From an uncultured Clostridium sp. (lineage in GTDB: Bacteria; Bacillota; Clostridia; Lachnospirales; Lachnospiraceae): a stretch of DNA of 64,000 nt. This document shows positions 51,393-60,576 of the stretch, one piece after another. A program made the position numbers and the translations under genes. Under the pieces are notes generated by a model. It saw nothing but the letters and a program-made list of their open reading frames with translations. It was not told the DNA's origin and did no database searches. The stretch lies in the NCBI GenBank assembly GCA_947644195.1, contig CANRZB010000009.1, positions 1 to 64,000 on the forward strand, written 5' to 3'. Each line of letters starts with the position of its first letter. The stretch's first letter is position 1.

Positions 51393-53489
51393 ATGGTTGC
51401 AATTGGTAAATGGATTACCAGACACAAAAACATAATTCTACTACTTGCTTTGGTTCTACTGGTGCCGGCGGGAATGGGCTATATCAGTACCAGAGTAAAT
51501 TACGATCTTCTGAGTTATCTGCCCGATACCCTGGAGACCGTTGATGGGCAGGATATTATGGTGGATGAGTTCGGCATGGGTGCTTTTTCCATGATCATTG
51601 TGGAAGATATGCCGATGAAAGACGTAGCAAAGCTGGAAAAGGATCTGGAGGATCTCGAACACGTCAGCGATGTGTTATGGTATGACGATGTTTTGGATGT
51701 CTCTGTACCGGTTGAGATGATGCCATCGGATTTAAGGGAAGCCTTTTTCAATGGAGATGCAACGATGATGGTGGCATTATTTGATAATACTACATCCGCC
51801 GATGATACGATGGATACGATTAAAGAGATCCGTAACATGGTAGGTAAGAATGTGTTTGCCAGCGGTATGGCGGGCGTGGTTACCGATATCAAAGACCTGG
51901 CTATGGCAGAGATGCCGATTTACGTGGCGATTGCTGCATTGATGTCTCTGTTGGTTTTATTCATAACGATGGATTCCTTTGCGACGCCGCTGATCTTCCT
52001 GTTAAATATCGGTATGTCCATTGTTTACAATCTGGGAAGTAACTTTTTCATGGGGGAGATTTCCTATATTACGCAGGCGTTAGCTGCGGTCTTGCAGTTG
52101 GCGGTTACCATGGATTATTCGATCTTCCTTCTGGAGAGTTACGAGGCGAATAAGATCCGCTATGACGGGGATAAGCAACGGGCTATGGCACATGCGATTG
52201 GCAACACCTTTAAGTCGGTTACCAGTAGTTCCGTTACGACGGTGGCAGGCTTTGTGGCACTTTGTTTTATGACCTTTAAGCTGGGGGCAAACCTGGGTGT
52301 GGTCATGTCCAAGGGTGTGGTAATCGGCGTCATTACCTGTGTCACGGTACTCCCGGCGATGATTTTAACTTTCGATGGAATCATTGACAAGACCACACAT
52401 CGTTCCGTGATCCCGAATCTGGATAAACTGTCCCATGGAATTATCAAAGGTCGTTATGTGACAGTAGTTCTTTTCTTACTGCTGTTAGTTCCGGCAATTT
52501 ATGGGAATCATCATTATGAGATCTACTATAACATTGACCAGTCTCTGCCTAAGGATATCCCAAGTGCCGAGGCGAATGAGAAGTTAAAAGATAAATTTGA
52601 TATGAGCAATGTCCATATGCTTCTGTTAAAAGATGGGCTGACCGCCAAGGAAAAAACCCGGATGGACAGTGAAATTGAGAAGATCGACGGAATTAAATGG
52701 GTTATCGGTATGGATTCCCTGATTGGTTCCAATCTGCCTAATGAGATGGTGCCAAAGAAGATCCGGGATATGCTTTCCAATGAAAATTATGAGCTGCAGT
52801 TTGTAGGTTCCGATTACGGGTCCGCTACGGACGAGGTTAATGAGCAGCTTGCGAAGATCAATAAAATTGTAAAAGGATATCAGAAGGATGGAATGGTCAT
52901 TGGAGAAGCGCCTCTGATGAAAGATTTGCAGGATGTCACGGATGTGGATCTAAAGATGGTAAACTTTGTGTCAATTGCAGCAATCTTCCTGATTATCCTG
53001 CTGACCTTTAAGTCCATTTCGATCCCAATTATTCTGGTAGCAGTGATCGAATTTGCCATTGCCTGTAATATGGCAGTACCGTGTTATATGCACGATTCCC
53101 TTGCCTTTGTCGCCAGTATCGTCATTGGAACGATCCAGTTAGGTGCTACCGTGGATTACGCAATCCTGATGACAAACCGTTATCATAAAGAGCGCACGAT
53201 AGGGGGCAAGGATAAGAAGACGGCAATCCGTATCGCCCATGAAACATCCATCAAATCTATTTTGATCAGCGGGTTCTGCTTCTTTGCAACAACGTTCGGC
53301 GTGGCCGCTTATTCCAGAGTGGATATGATCGGAAGTATCTGTATGCTGCTGGCCAGGGGAGCCATCATCAGCATGGTTGTGGTAATCTGTCTCTTGCCTG
53401 CGCTGCTCTGGATCTTTGATGGAGTAATTGCCCGGACCTCCCTAGATATGATTCGCGCCAAGGTAACAAAGAGACAGCAAAACTCGTAG
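51393..53489 (+). CDS. MMPL-family RND transporter
   Basis: A 698-residue membrane transporter with about 12 helices, each half preceded by an extracellular domain. The helix motif LAVTMDYSIFLLESYEANK near residue 232 and its counterpart GATVDYAILMTNRYHKER near 585 are the MMPL/RND features with the proton-path aspartate. Close relatives are the YdfJ/MmpL proteins that export lipids or antibiotics; the substrate is not evident. AAGGAG precedes the ATG. The next gene starts 70 bases downstream, without a terminator between. Confidence 0.9.
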   Translation: MVAIGKWITRHKNIILLLALVLLVPAGMGYISTRVNYDLLSYLPDTLETVDGQDIMVDEFGMGAFSMIIVEDMPMKDVAKLEKDLEDLEHVSDVLWYDDVLDVSVPVEMMPSDLREAFFNGDATMMVALFDNTTSADDTMDTIKEIRNMVGKNVFASGMAGVVTDIKDLAMAEMPIYVAIAALMSLLVLFITMDSFATPLIFLLNIGMSIVYNLGSNFFMGEISYITQALAAVLQLAVTMDYSIFLLESYEANKIRYDGDKQRAMAHAIGNTFKSVTSSSVTTVAGFVALCFMTFKLGANLGVVMSKGVVIGVITCVTVLPAMILTFDGIIDKTTHRSVIPNLDKLSHGIIKGRYVTVVLFLLLLVPAIYGNHHYEIYYNIDQSLPKDIPSAEANEKLKDKFDMSNVHMLLLKDGLTAKEKTRMDSEIEKIDGIKWVIGMDSLIGSNLPNEMVPKKIRDMLSNENYELQFVGSDYGSATDEVNEQLAKINKIVKGYQKDGMVIGEAPLMKDLQDVTDVDLKMVNFVSIAAIFLIILLTFKSISIPIILVAVIEFAIACNMAVPCYMHDSLAFVASIVIGTIQLGATVDYAILMTNRYHKERTIGGKDKKTAIRIAHETSIKSILISGFCFFATTFGVAAYSRVDMIGSICMLLARGAIISMVVVICLLPALLWIFDGVIARTSLDMIRAKVTKRQQNS

Positions 53490-53559
53490 AAAATAAAAGA
53501 AATAGTCAATGGAATTCTTAGCAGAGGATATAGCAAGAAAAAAGAAAGGATGAGAAGCG

Positions 53560-55917
53560 ATGAAAGAGAAAAATTATAACAGAGTAGTAAAAGCAGGTGT
53601 CAGTGGGTTGGTCATTATGGGATTGCTAGCTGGCAGTGTGGAATATGCAGGCCATACCTTCTGGTATGAGCACGCCGGTGCCAAGGTGGTGGAACAGAGT
53701 GTGGAGCAGAAGGAAACGGTTACACCTGCTGCCGCTCCGAAGCAATCGGAGGAGCAGGATACCGTATCGAAAGAGGAGACTGTTTATGCCACACTCAAGG
53801 CGAATGGGCAGACCGATAAAATCATTGTTTCCAACTGGTTAAAAAATTCAGCCAAGGCCGATGGGGTTTCCGATGTTTCTTCCTTAGAGGATATCGTTAA
53901 TACAAAGGGGGATGAGAAGTTTACACAGGATGGCGAGGCATTACAGTGGGAGACTGCCGGGGAAGATATTTATTATCAGGGAACCAGCCAGGAGCAGCTG
54001 CCTGTAGGTATCTCGATTCAATACGAGTTGGATGGAAAAGTGGTGCAGCCAGAGGATATCGTTGGAAAAAGCGGTAAATTGACCATGCGGATCGAATACA
54101 GCAATGATTCCCGGTCCAAGGTAAAGATCAATGAGGAATCGGAAGAAATCTTTACGCCGTTTGTTATGATGACAGGCATGATTCTGCCGGTAGAAAAGTT
54201 TACCAATGTCAAGATTGATCATGGCCATGTGGTTTCCGAGGGAGATAACGATATTGTGGTAGCATATGGTGTACCGGGATTAAAGGAAAGTTTGGCTCTG
54301 GATGACATGGAACTCAGCAAAGACATTGATCTGGATACGGATAAAATGAATGATAAGCTGACGGATACGGTAGAGATTACTGCTGATGTCAAAGATTTTT
54401 CCATGGGGCCGACGTATACGGTAGCCACGGCAGATCTGTTTAAGGATCTGGATATCACGAATATGGATGATGTGGATGAGCTGGAAGATAAAATGGATGA
54501 AATCCTGGATGCGTCTTCTGAATTGGTGGATGGCAGCGAAACCTTGCAGGATGGATTGGAAACGTTGGAAGAAAATTTTGATACGTATTCCGATGCCATT
54601 GGCACGGTCAATAAAGGGGTAAAGAAATTGGATACCGGTGCCGGGAAACTAAAAAAAGGGACGAAAACCTATACAAAAGGGGTGGATACCCTGTTAAAGG
54701 GTGTGAATACCTATACGGGCGGTGCGAAAAAACTCAGCAAAGGGGTAAAACAATATGTCGGCGGAGTCAATACGATGGTGGATGGTGTGAATACGCTAGA
54801 CAAATCTACCTCCGGTCTGCCGGCTCAGTATAAGACTTTTGGAGAGGGAGTAAAAACATTTGTAAACTCTGTGATTACGTTGTTATCTGAAGATAATATG
54901 AAGAAATTGATCGAGGGCGCTCAGAGCCTACAGGATGGTATATCTCAGGTAGATGCCGGTTTAGAAGCTGTACAGGGGGGCGTTGCTAAGATTAATGAAA
55001 ATGCGGCAAAGCTTAAAAAGACAGAAGAATTGGATCAATGTGTGGCAGGTTTGAAGCAGATGAAGACGATGTACACCCAGATGGCAGAGGCAGCAGGGAC
55101 TGCGGAGGAGAAGCAGCAGTATCAACAGATGGAAGCGGCCGTTACCGGAGCGATCCAGTACATTGAAGGAGGGGAACAGCTTGCAGCAGGTATTGATGCC
55201 GCTACTAATGGGAAAGCCGACGGCGAGACGGATCAAAATGGCGCTGCGGATCTTGCAGTTGCGTTAGGCCAGTTACAGGCGGCAACTGATCCGGATTCAG
55301 AAAAACAGAATTTGTCAACCGGCGCCGGAGCATTGTCAGAGAGTGCAAAGACCATGTCCAACTACGCAAAACAGCTCCGTGAAAGTTCTTCTGCTCTGTT
55401 AACCGGAAATGAACAGATCAGCAGTGGCATTACTCAAATTTCGGGTGCGATTACTCAGCTGAAAAACGGTGGGAAACAGATTACAGACAATAATAAGTCG
55501 TTGACAGATGGTGCTGATTCCATCATCAAAAACACGGGAACCATCCAGAAAAACAGCAAAAAGCTAACGAAAAACAGTCCTTCCCTGCGAAAAGCCACCA
55601 AGACGCTGGCAGGGGGAACGAAGACGCTGGCAACGGGCTTAAAGAAACTGGTAAAGAGTACTGCAACGGTAGCGAACGGTATCAACAAGCTCTCCAACGG
55701 TTCTGGTGAGTTAAATGACGGTATGAAGAAATTTGACAAGGATGCGATCCAGAAACTAACGGATTCGGTAACGGAGGTAACGGACAGCGTAGGTGATTTG
55801 ACAGACCGTGTCAAAGGAGTGAATAAAGCATCCAAAGAATACAAGAGTTATTCTGGACTGGCAGAAGGGATGGACGGAAGCGTAAAATTCATTATGTCGA
55901 CAGAAGAAGTGAAATAA
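53560..55917 (+). CDS. large extracellular coiled-coil (YhgE/tape-measure-like) protein
   Basis: A 785-residue protein with one N-terminal hydrophobic segment (about 13-31, signal anchor) and an otherwise extracellular body. Residues 80-300 look like a beta-rich domain. Residues 310-750 are repeats such as LxxGxxxLxxGxxxL (SSELVDGSETLQDGLETL; KLDTGAGKLKKGTKTYTKGV), predicted to form long helices. This is the YhgE/Pip phage-infection-protein style, but the C-terminal membrane domain of those proteins is missing; the MMPL protein upstream may supply it. Function unknown; a link to export across the envelope is inferred. Confidence 0.7.
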   Translation: MKEKNYNRVVKAGVSGLVIMGLLAGSVEYAGHTFWYEHAGAKVVEQSVEQKETVTPAAAPKQSEEQDTVSKEETVYATLKANGQTDKIIVSNWLKNSAKADGVSDVSSLEDIVNTKGDEKFTQDGEALQWETAGEDIYYQGTSQEQLPVGISIQYELDGKVVQPEDIVGKSGKLTMRIEYSNDSRSKVKINEESEEIFTPFVMMTGMILPVEKFTNVKIDHGHVVSEGDNDIVVAYGVPGLKESLALDDMELSKDIDLDTDKMNDKLTDTVEITADVKDFSMGPTYTVATADLFKDLDITNMDDVDELEDKMDEILDASSELVDGSETLQDGLETLEENFDTYSDAIGTVNKGVKKLDTGAGKLKKGTKTYTKGVDTLLKGVNTYTGGAKKLSKGVKQYVGGVNTMVDGVNTLDKSTSGLPAQYKTFGEGVKTFVNSVITLLSEDNMKKLIEGAQSLQDGISQVDAGLEAVQGGVAKINENAAKLKKTEELDQCVAGLKQMKTMYTQMAEAAGTAEEKQQYQQMEAAVTGAIQYIEGGEQLAAGIDAATNGKADGETDQNGAADLAVALGQLQAATDPDSEKQNLSTGAGALSESAKTMSNYAKQLRESSSALLTGNEQISSGITQISGAITQLKNGGKQITDNNKSLTDGADSIIKNTGTIQKNSKKLTKNSPSLRKATKTLAGGTKTLATGLKKLVKSTATVANGINKLSNGSGELNDGMKKFDKDAIQKLTDSVTEVTDSVGDLTDRVKGVNKASKEYKSYSGLAEGMDGSVKFIMSTEEVK

Positions 55918-55957
55918 AGGTTAAAAATCTTGTCGATTCAGTATGATTTATGATACG

Positions 55958-56003
55958 ATATCTGCAGGGGAGTGAGACCATTCCCTTGCGGATATTATTT
56001 TTT
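55958..56003 (+). terminator. terminator between the coiled-coil gene and tetR
   Basis: ATATC-T-GCA-G-GGGA, loop GTGAGACCAT, TCCC-T-TGC-G-GATAT followed by TATTTTTT. It separates the MMPL operon from the TetR gene, although read-through is possible. Confidence 0.75.
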
Positions 56004-56055
56004 CTATTCAGAACTATTTGAATGACAGGACGAGCAGATAGAAGGAGGCAGCAAG

Positions 56056-56649
56056 TTGGGAAAAATAGAAGAGAAGAAAAGAATAAAGAAAGAGGCTTTA
56101 TTATATTCCGCATTTGAATTATTTACGGAAAAAGGGATTCAGAATACTTCCATCTCTGATATTGTGAAACGGGCTAAGATGGCGAAAGGGACGTTTTATT
56201 TATATTTCAAAGACAAATATGATATCAGGGACAGGCTGATTGCCGGAAAAGCCAGCGTCTTATTTGAAAAGGCGAGTATAGAGGTAGAGAAGCGGCAATG
56301 GGATACCTTGGAGGAGCGGGTTGTCGCCCTGGCGGATAATATTGTGGATCAGCTACAGGAAAATCCGGTTTTGCTGAAATTTATTTCTAAGAACCTGAGC
56401 TGGGCCGTTTTTTCCAGTATTCGGATCGCCGAGATGGATAACCGGAACTGCCTGGATATCTTCCAAGAGCTTCTTAAGAAATCCGGCAGGGAATTCCGCA
56501 ATGAGGATTTGATGGTATTTATGATTGTGGAATTGGTCAATGCGACCTGTTACCATGCGATCTTGAACGGACAGCCTGTGTCCGTGGAGGAATTAAAACC
56601 GGAATTAAATACGGCGATTTGTAATATCATCCGGCAGTTTGAAATGTGA
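56056..56649 (+). CDS. TetR-family transcriptional regulator
   Basis: A 197-residue repressor. The helix-turn-helix near residues 24-47 reads TEKGIQNTSISDIVKRAKMAKGTFYLYF, the TetR signature. The C-terminal ligand domain is unremarkable. The start is TTG at 56056 with GAAGGAGG seven bases before. It lies directly downstream of the MMPL operon and is the best candidate to bind the two palindromes at 51238-51298. Its ligand may be the MMPL substrate. Confidence 0.88.
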   Translation: MGKIEEKKRIKKEALLYSAFELFTEKGIQNTSISDIVKRAKMAKGTFYLYFKDKYDIRDRLIAGKASVLFEKASIEVEKRQWDTLEERVVALADNIVDQLQENPVLLKFISKNLSWAVFSSIRIAEMDNRNCLDIFQELLKKSGREFRNEDLMVFMIVELVNATCYHAILNGQPVSVEELKPELNTAICNIIRQFEM

Positions 56650-56680
56650 TAAAACAGCGCTGAGAGGAAGGGAGAGATGT

Positions 56681-57703
56681 ATGGGAGAGTGTATGACAGG
56701 TGCAGTGGATAAACTCTTAGAGCGGGGAGTTCTGCCGGAACAGGAACTGGTGGAACTGCTGCGTTTCCGCAACCCGGAAACGACGGAATACCTGAAGGAA
56801 AAGGCGGCCGCAATCTGTCGGAGCCAGGATAAGCGGAATATAAGGATCTGGGGACGGATACCGCTTACCAGTTACTGCAAAAATGACTGTAACTATTGTG
56901 GTCTCCGGCGCAGTAATCAATTTGTGCCCCGGTTTCGATTGACGGAAGAGGAGGTACTTCATTACTGTGAGGAAGGATATCGTCACGGGATCCGTCATAT
57001 CCTGTTGGAGGGCGGTACGGATCTGTCTTATGCGGAGGAAGATATCGCCCACTTAATTGGCACGATCCGTCGTAGATTTCAGAATATCGAGATTATTCTG
57101 GCGCTGGGTGAGCATACGGATGCAGCATACCGCCGCTGGATGTCCTCCGGTGCCGGGGCATATTTAATGCCGCAGGATTCCTCGGATGATCTGCAATTTA
57201 AACGGATTCATTCCTCAAATTTGACCTTGCTGCGGAGGAAACAACATATGTGGTCCTTACATAATATGGGGTATCAGGTTGGATCGGGATTTCTGGTGGG
57301 AACGCCATACCAGACCATTGAGCAGGTGGCACAGGAGTTGTTGTTTATGAAACAATTTGGCTCCCAAATGATCACGGTCGCTCCGTTTCTTCCGGCACAA
57401 CATACTCCGTTTGCACAGGAGCGGAGCGGGAATGTGGGAATGGTGCTGTACTTGATCTCGGTTTTGCGCCTGATGGTGCCAATGGGATGGATTGTGGCAG
57501 ATTTAAGTATGGAGGAAGCTCAAGCGGAAGGGAGAATCCAGGCGCTGGGTGCTGGGGCAAATATTGTGGTGATGGATCTGGTTTCCGGCCGGGACGGAAA
57601 GAAGTATCAGGTATATAATGACAGGCCCGGAAGAAGAGAGAGGGAGGAACGTTTGCTGGTTTCTCAAATTCGTGCCGCCGGATTTCAGGTTGAGCAGGGA
57701 TGA
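56681..57703 (+). CDS. hydE: [FeFe]-hydrogenase maturase HydE
   Basis: Radical SAM enzyme needed to build the H-cluster. 340 residues. The cluster motif CX3CX2C is at C66, C70 and C73 (SYCKNDCNYCGLR), followed by EGGTD near residue 110 and other BioB/HydE features such as the final YQVYNDRPGRREREERL. The ATG at 56681 (AGGGAGAG upstream) fits better than the open frame to 56639. HydF, HydG and the hydrogenase are not in this window. The stop overlaps the next gene by four bases. Confidence 0.9.
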   Translation: MGECMTGAVDKLLERGVLPEQELVELLRFRNPETTEYLKEKAAAICRSQDKRNIRIWGRIPLTSYCKNDCNYCGLRRSNQFVPRFRLTEEEVLHYCEEGYRHGIRHILLEGGTDLSYAEEDIAHLIGTIRRRFQNIEIILALGEHTDAAYRRWMSSGAGAYLMPQDSSDDLQFKRIHSSNLTLLRRKQHMWSLHNMGYQVGSGFLVGTPYQTIEQVAQELLFMKQFGSQMITVAPFLPAQHTPFAQERSGNVGMVLYLISVLRLMVPMGWIVADLSMEEAQAEGRIQALGAGANIVVMDLVSGRDGKKYQVYNDRPGRREREERLLVSQIRAAGFQVEQG

Positions 57704-58395
57704 AAGTATTACTATGTGAACCAGACCTGAGATGGGCGGAACAGATGATATCCCAAATGGCGCAATATGGGCTGTCAGTAAGAGCTGTCAGGGAGATGGA
57801 GGAATTATGGTCTCCTTCTGGTGAAATCCAGGGAATATTGGTCAACCGCCAGGAATTAGACAGTATGTTATTCTGGGGAGAGGGAACCGGCAGGAAGGGG
57901 GAATCTTTAGGACAATCGTATCATGCTTTGCATAGTTTGTGTGAGCAGAGGAAAAAGGTTGTTGTGATCCTGCCGGACCGTGACGATGAGGTGGAATGTG
58001 CCTGCCTGAGGGCTGGGGCAGCAGAATGTATCCACAAGATGCAGTCGTTTGATCTGATGGCACAGAGAATACTCCGGGCGTTTCGGGAGGAGATGTGGCA
58101 CAGTGTGTTATGGTTTCGGGAGGTGCAGTTAGACCGGCAGGCAGGAAAATTACTCTGTCAGGAGAAGGAGGTACCCTTGACACAAATGGAACAAGGGTTA
58201 TTGGAAATTCTCTTTGCCCATGGGACAGAGCTGGCAGATAGAAAGGAGATGATGCAGCAGATCTGGGGAGAACAGACGGTGGGCTCCAGGCAGCGTCTGG
58301 ATACATTAATCAAACAAATACGGCGAAAAATGAAAGGGTTTCCCATAGGTATTTACACATACTATGGAAAAGGTTATTATTTAGGGGGCGAATAA
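57700..58395 (+). CDS. response regulator with degenerate receiver
   Basis: A 231-residue protein with a receiver-like N-terminal half and a C-terminal OmpR-type winged helix (VPLTQMEQGLLEIL...RQRLDTLIKQIRRKMKGF, GKGYYLGG). The strand that should end in the phospho-acceptor aspartate reads GILVNR, so asparagine 49 sits where the aspartate is expected; the acidic pocket is EPD near residue 8. Control by phosphorylation is thus doubtful. It is translationally coupled to hydE (ATGA overlap), an unusual pairing. No histidine kinase is nearby. Confidence 0.75.
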   Translation: MKVLLCEPDLRWAEQMISQMAQYGLSVRAVREMEELWSPSGEIQGILVNRQELDSMLFWGEGTGRKGESLGQSYHALHSLCEQRKKVVVILPDRDDEVECACLRAGAAECIHKMQSFDLMAQRILRAFREEMWHSVLWFREVQLDRQAGKLLCQEKEVPLTQMEQGLLEILFAHGTELADRKEMMQQIWGEQTVGSRQRLDTLIKQIRRKMKGFPIGIYTYYGKGYYLGGE

Positions 58396-58469
58396 ATCGG
58401 TGGGAATCATTATGATGGTAGAATTAGACAGGAACCAATAGACCTGTCAGAGGCAAGATGAGGTGTGAC

Positions 58470-59261
58470 ATGAAAATGATTTTAGTGGACAACGATCAGA
58501 TCGCTGTGGATATATTTGCATATGAATCCAAAGGAATTGAAGATCTGGAGATTGTGGGGACGTTCGAGAATGGGGTAGACGCCTACACTTATGTGCAGGA
58601 GCATCCGGTGGATTTGGCGGTACTGGATATTCAGATGGAAGGAATGGATGGTTTAGCATTGGGGGTTCTTCTGAAACGGGAATCCCCGGAGTTGAAAATT
58701 ATCTACATTACAAGCTCCAATGAGTATGCCAGAGACGCACTCCGGTTACAGGCCGACGGTTATCTGACTAAGCCCTATTCCAGCGGAGAGCTGACATTTT
58801 GTATTGAAGCGGCCAGACAGAAAATGGAACGGCCGGTACAACGTGTCTTTGCGAAAACCTTTGGACATTTTGATTTGTATGTGAACGGCCAGCCGATTAT
58901 GTTCCGCAGTGCCAAAGCAAAAGAATTGCTGGCATTGTTGATTGACAGAGAGGGTGGCACCGTCAATTCCGACCAGATTATCGGAACCTTGTGGGAGGAC
59001 AGGCCCAATGATGAAAATACGCAAAATTTGTGTAGCAAGATTGTGAGAACATTGAAAAAAGAGTTGTCGGATTATCAAATTGAAGATCTATTGATTACGA
59101 ACCGGGGTATTCGACGAATCGACAAAAATAAGTTAGAATGTGACTTATATCAACTGCTGGCAGGCGATGAAAAGGCCGCCGGAAACTATCTGGGCGAGTA
59201 TATGGTAGACTATAGCTGGGCAGAAAGCCGGATGGCATCTTTAGAAAAGTTTTTATCATAA
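58470..59261 (+). CDS. response regulator with SARP-like output domain
   Basis: A 263-residue regulator. The receiver has an intact acidic pocket, D53 in LAVLDIQMEGMDG and the lysine in LTKPYS. The output half has a winged helix and a short BTAD-like helical end (AAGNYLGEYMVDYSWAESRMASLEK), as in SARP-type activators. Start codons at 58458, 58470 and 58476 are in frame; 58470 is a compromise with AGGTG four bases upstream. It lies between the degenerate regulator and spo0A on the same strand. No cognate kinase is next to it. Confidence 0.8.
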   Translation: MKMILVDNDQIAVDIFAYESKGIEDLEIVGTFENGVDAYTYVQEHPVDLAVLDIQMEGMDGLALGVLLKRESPELKIIYITSSNEYARDALRLQADGYLTKPYSSGELTFCIEAARQKMERPVQRVFAKTFGHFDLYVNGQPIMFRSAKAKELLALLIDREGGTVNSDQIIGTLWEDRPNDENTQNLCSKIVRTLKKELSDYQIEDLLITNRGIRRIDKNKLECDLYQLLAGDEKAAGNYLGEYMVDYSWAESRMASLEKFLS

Positions 59262-59358
59262 TTCCGCCGGAATTCCTTTTCGATTCCATTTAATTTCAGA
59301 GATCCTTACTAAAATGTGACATAGATACTAAAAAATAGTCATAAAAAACCTGTCATGC

Positions 59359-59365
59359 TGTCGAA
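59359..59365 (+). promoter_or_regulatory. possible 0A box upstream of spo0A
   Basis: TGTCGAA matches the Spo0A binding core exactly and lies 66 bases before the spo0A start. The 7-mer is expected several times by chance in a window of this size, so the call rests on position. Confidence 0.3.
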
Positions 59366-59430
59366 ACACAAGCGAAACCATGGCCTGGGAGCTTTGTTTG
59401 GCAGAAGGGGGCAGAACGGAGGAGATTAAG

Positions 59431-60312
59431 ATGGAAAACAGGGAAACTCGTGTCATTTTGGCAGACAATAACGTACAAGACCGTGAAAGCAAGCGAAAAT
59501 GCTTGGAAGAACAAGGGATAAAAGTGATATATGATACCGGAGATGGAAAGAAAGCGTTAGAGCAGATACATATTATGAAACCGGACATTGTCGTGATGGA
59601 CATGATTCTTCCGGGTGTCGATGGCATGGCGATCCTGGAAGAGTGGAAGGACGTAGAAGTGGACCGTCCTGTGTTTATCATCGAAACTGCCTTACGGATG
59701 GGGAATATGATTGAGCAGGCGTTGGAAGCAGGAGCGGATTACTATATGATGAAACCGGTTTCAGCAGGCGTTTTAATCAAACGTATCCAACAGATGGGAC
59801 AAGGTCTCCCGGTGGCAGAACAGCCTGTCAGCCAGGCCGGGAGTGCAGAAAAGGTCGTGGAACTGCCTGCGGATGTAAAACCGTCAGAGAAAGTGGAGAC
59901 CAAACCAGCCAGACATGCCTATGGGGAGGCATTACATTCACGTTATACGGGAGACTTGGAAATTGACATTACCAATATTTTATTGGAAATTGGGATTCCG
60001 GCTCATATCAAAGGATATCAGTATATTCGGGAAGGAATCATGATGGCGTTCTGTGATCAGAATATGCTGCATTACATTACGAAGTTTTTGTATCCAAGCA
60101 TTGCTAAGAAATACCATACTACATCCAGCAGTGTGGAACGGACGATTCGTCATGCAATTGAGGTAGCTTGGAGAAGAGGTAATATTGATACGCTGGAAGA
60201 AGTATTTGGGAATACGGTTTCCGCTGGAAAAGGGAAACCGACCAATTCTGAATTTATGGCATTATTGACGGACAAGCTTCGCCTGGAATACCGCATGCGC
60301 AATGTATCTTGA
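59431..60312 (+). CDS. spo0A: sporulation master regulator Spo0A
   Basis: Response regulator that commits the cell to sporulation. 293 residues. Receiver: D12 in the acidic patch, phospho-acceptor D57 in [13 protein letters not shown], lysine near 108 in YYMMKPVS. The C-terminal DNA-binding domain includes [13 protein letters not shown] and the recognition-helix region [19 protein letters not shown], the Spo0A hallmark. The ATG at 59431 has GGAGGAG upstream; the frame is open to 59380. The gene is not preceded by spoIVB, its usual neighbour in Firmicutes, but by two other regulator genes. Confidence 0.96.
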   Translation: MENRETRVILADNNVQDRESKRKCLEEQGIKVIYDTGDGKKALEQIHIMKPDIVVMDMILPGVDGMAILEEWKDVEVDRPVFIIETALRMGNMIEQALEAGADYYMMKPVSAGVLIKRIQQMGQGLPVAEQPVSQAGSAEKVVELPADVKPSEKVETKPARHAYGEALHSRYTGDLEIDITNILLEIGIPAHIKGYQYIREGIMMAFCDQNMLHYITKFLYPSIAKKYHTTSSSVERTIRHAIEVAWRRGNIDTLEEVFGNTVSAGKGKPTNSEFMALLTDKLRLEYRMRNVS

Positions 60313-60338
60313 CGGAAAGTAACGCAATAGGTTATAAT

Positions 60339-60373
60339 AAGAGGGTTATCGCAGTTTTTGATAACCCTCTTTG
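60339..60373 (+). terminator. terminator of spo0A
   Basis: AAGAGGGTTATC and GATAACCCTCTT are perfect 12-base arms with a nine-base loop. The following TTG continues into a TGTCGAA at 60372-60378. Confidence 0.75.
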
Positions 60374-60443
60374 TCGAATGGATTTACTTTGTGGCAAAGG
60401 AATGGTGGGGTTATTATGTGAATAAGAGTATACAAGTATACAT

Positions 60444-60484
60444 TGAAACAGGAGAAGCGAAGATCGACTCGGTCTGTGTTTCAA
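60444..60484 (+). other. inverted repeat in the gltA leader
   Basis: ATTGAAACA and TGTTTCAAT are perfect nine-base arms with 23 bases between. A GTATAC-AA-GTATAC palindrome lies just before it. Together they are the only visible features of the 200-base space before citrate synthase; one could be an operator. Confidence 0.4.
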
Positions 60485-60576
60485 TAAAGTGGAAATTAAG
60501 TGTTGGACCGTTTGCTGCCAAGCTGCCGATTGCTTAATATTCGTTGTACGAGTGCAAGAGAGAAATGAGGGTCAAT

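Noticed and set aside
60372-60378. TGTCGAA (0A box) between spo0A and gltA, and another at 13719-13725
   Set aside because: A 7-base word is expected roughly eight times by chance on both strands of 64 kb, so these alone are not evidence of Spo0A control.
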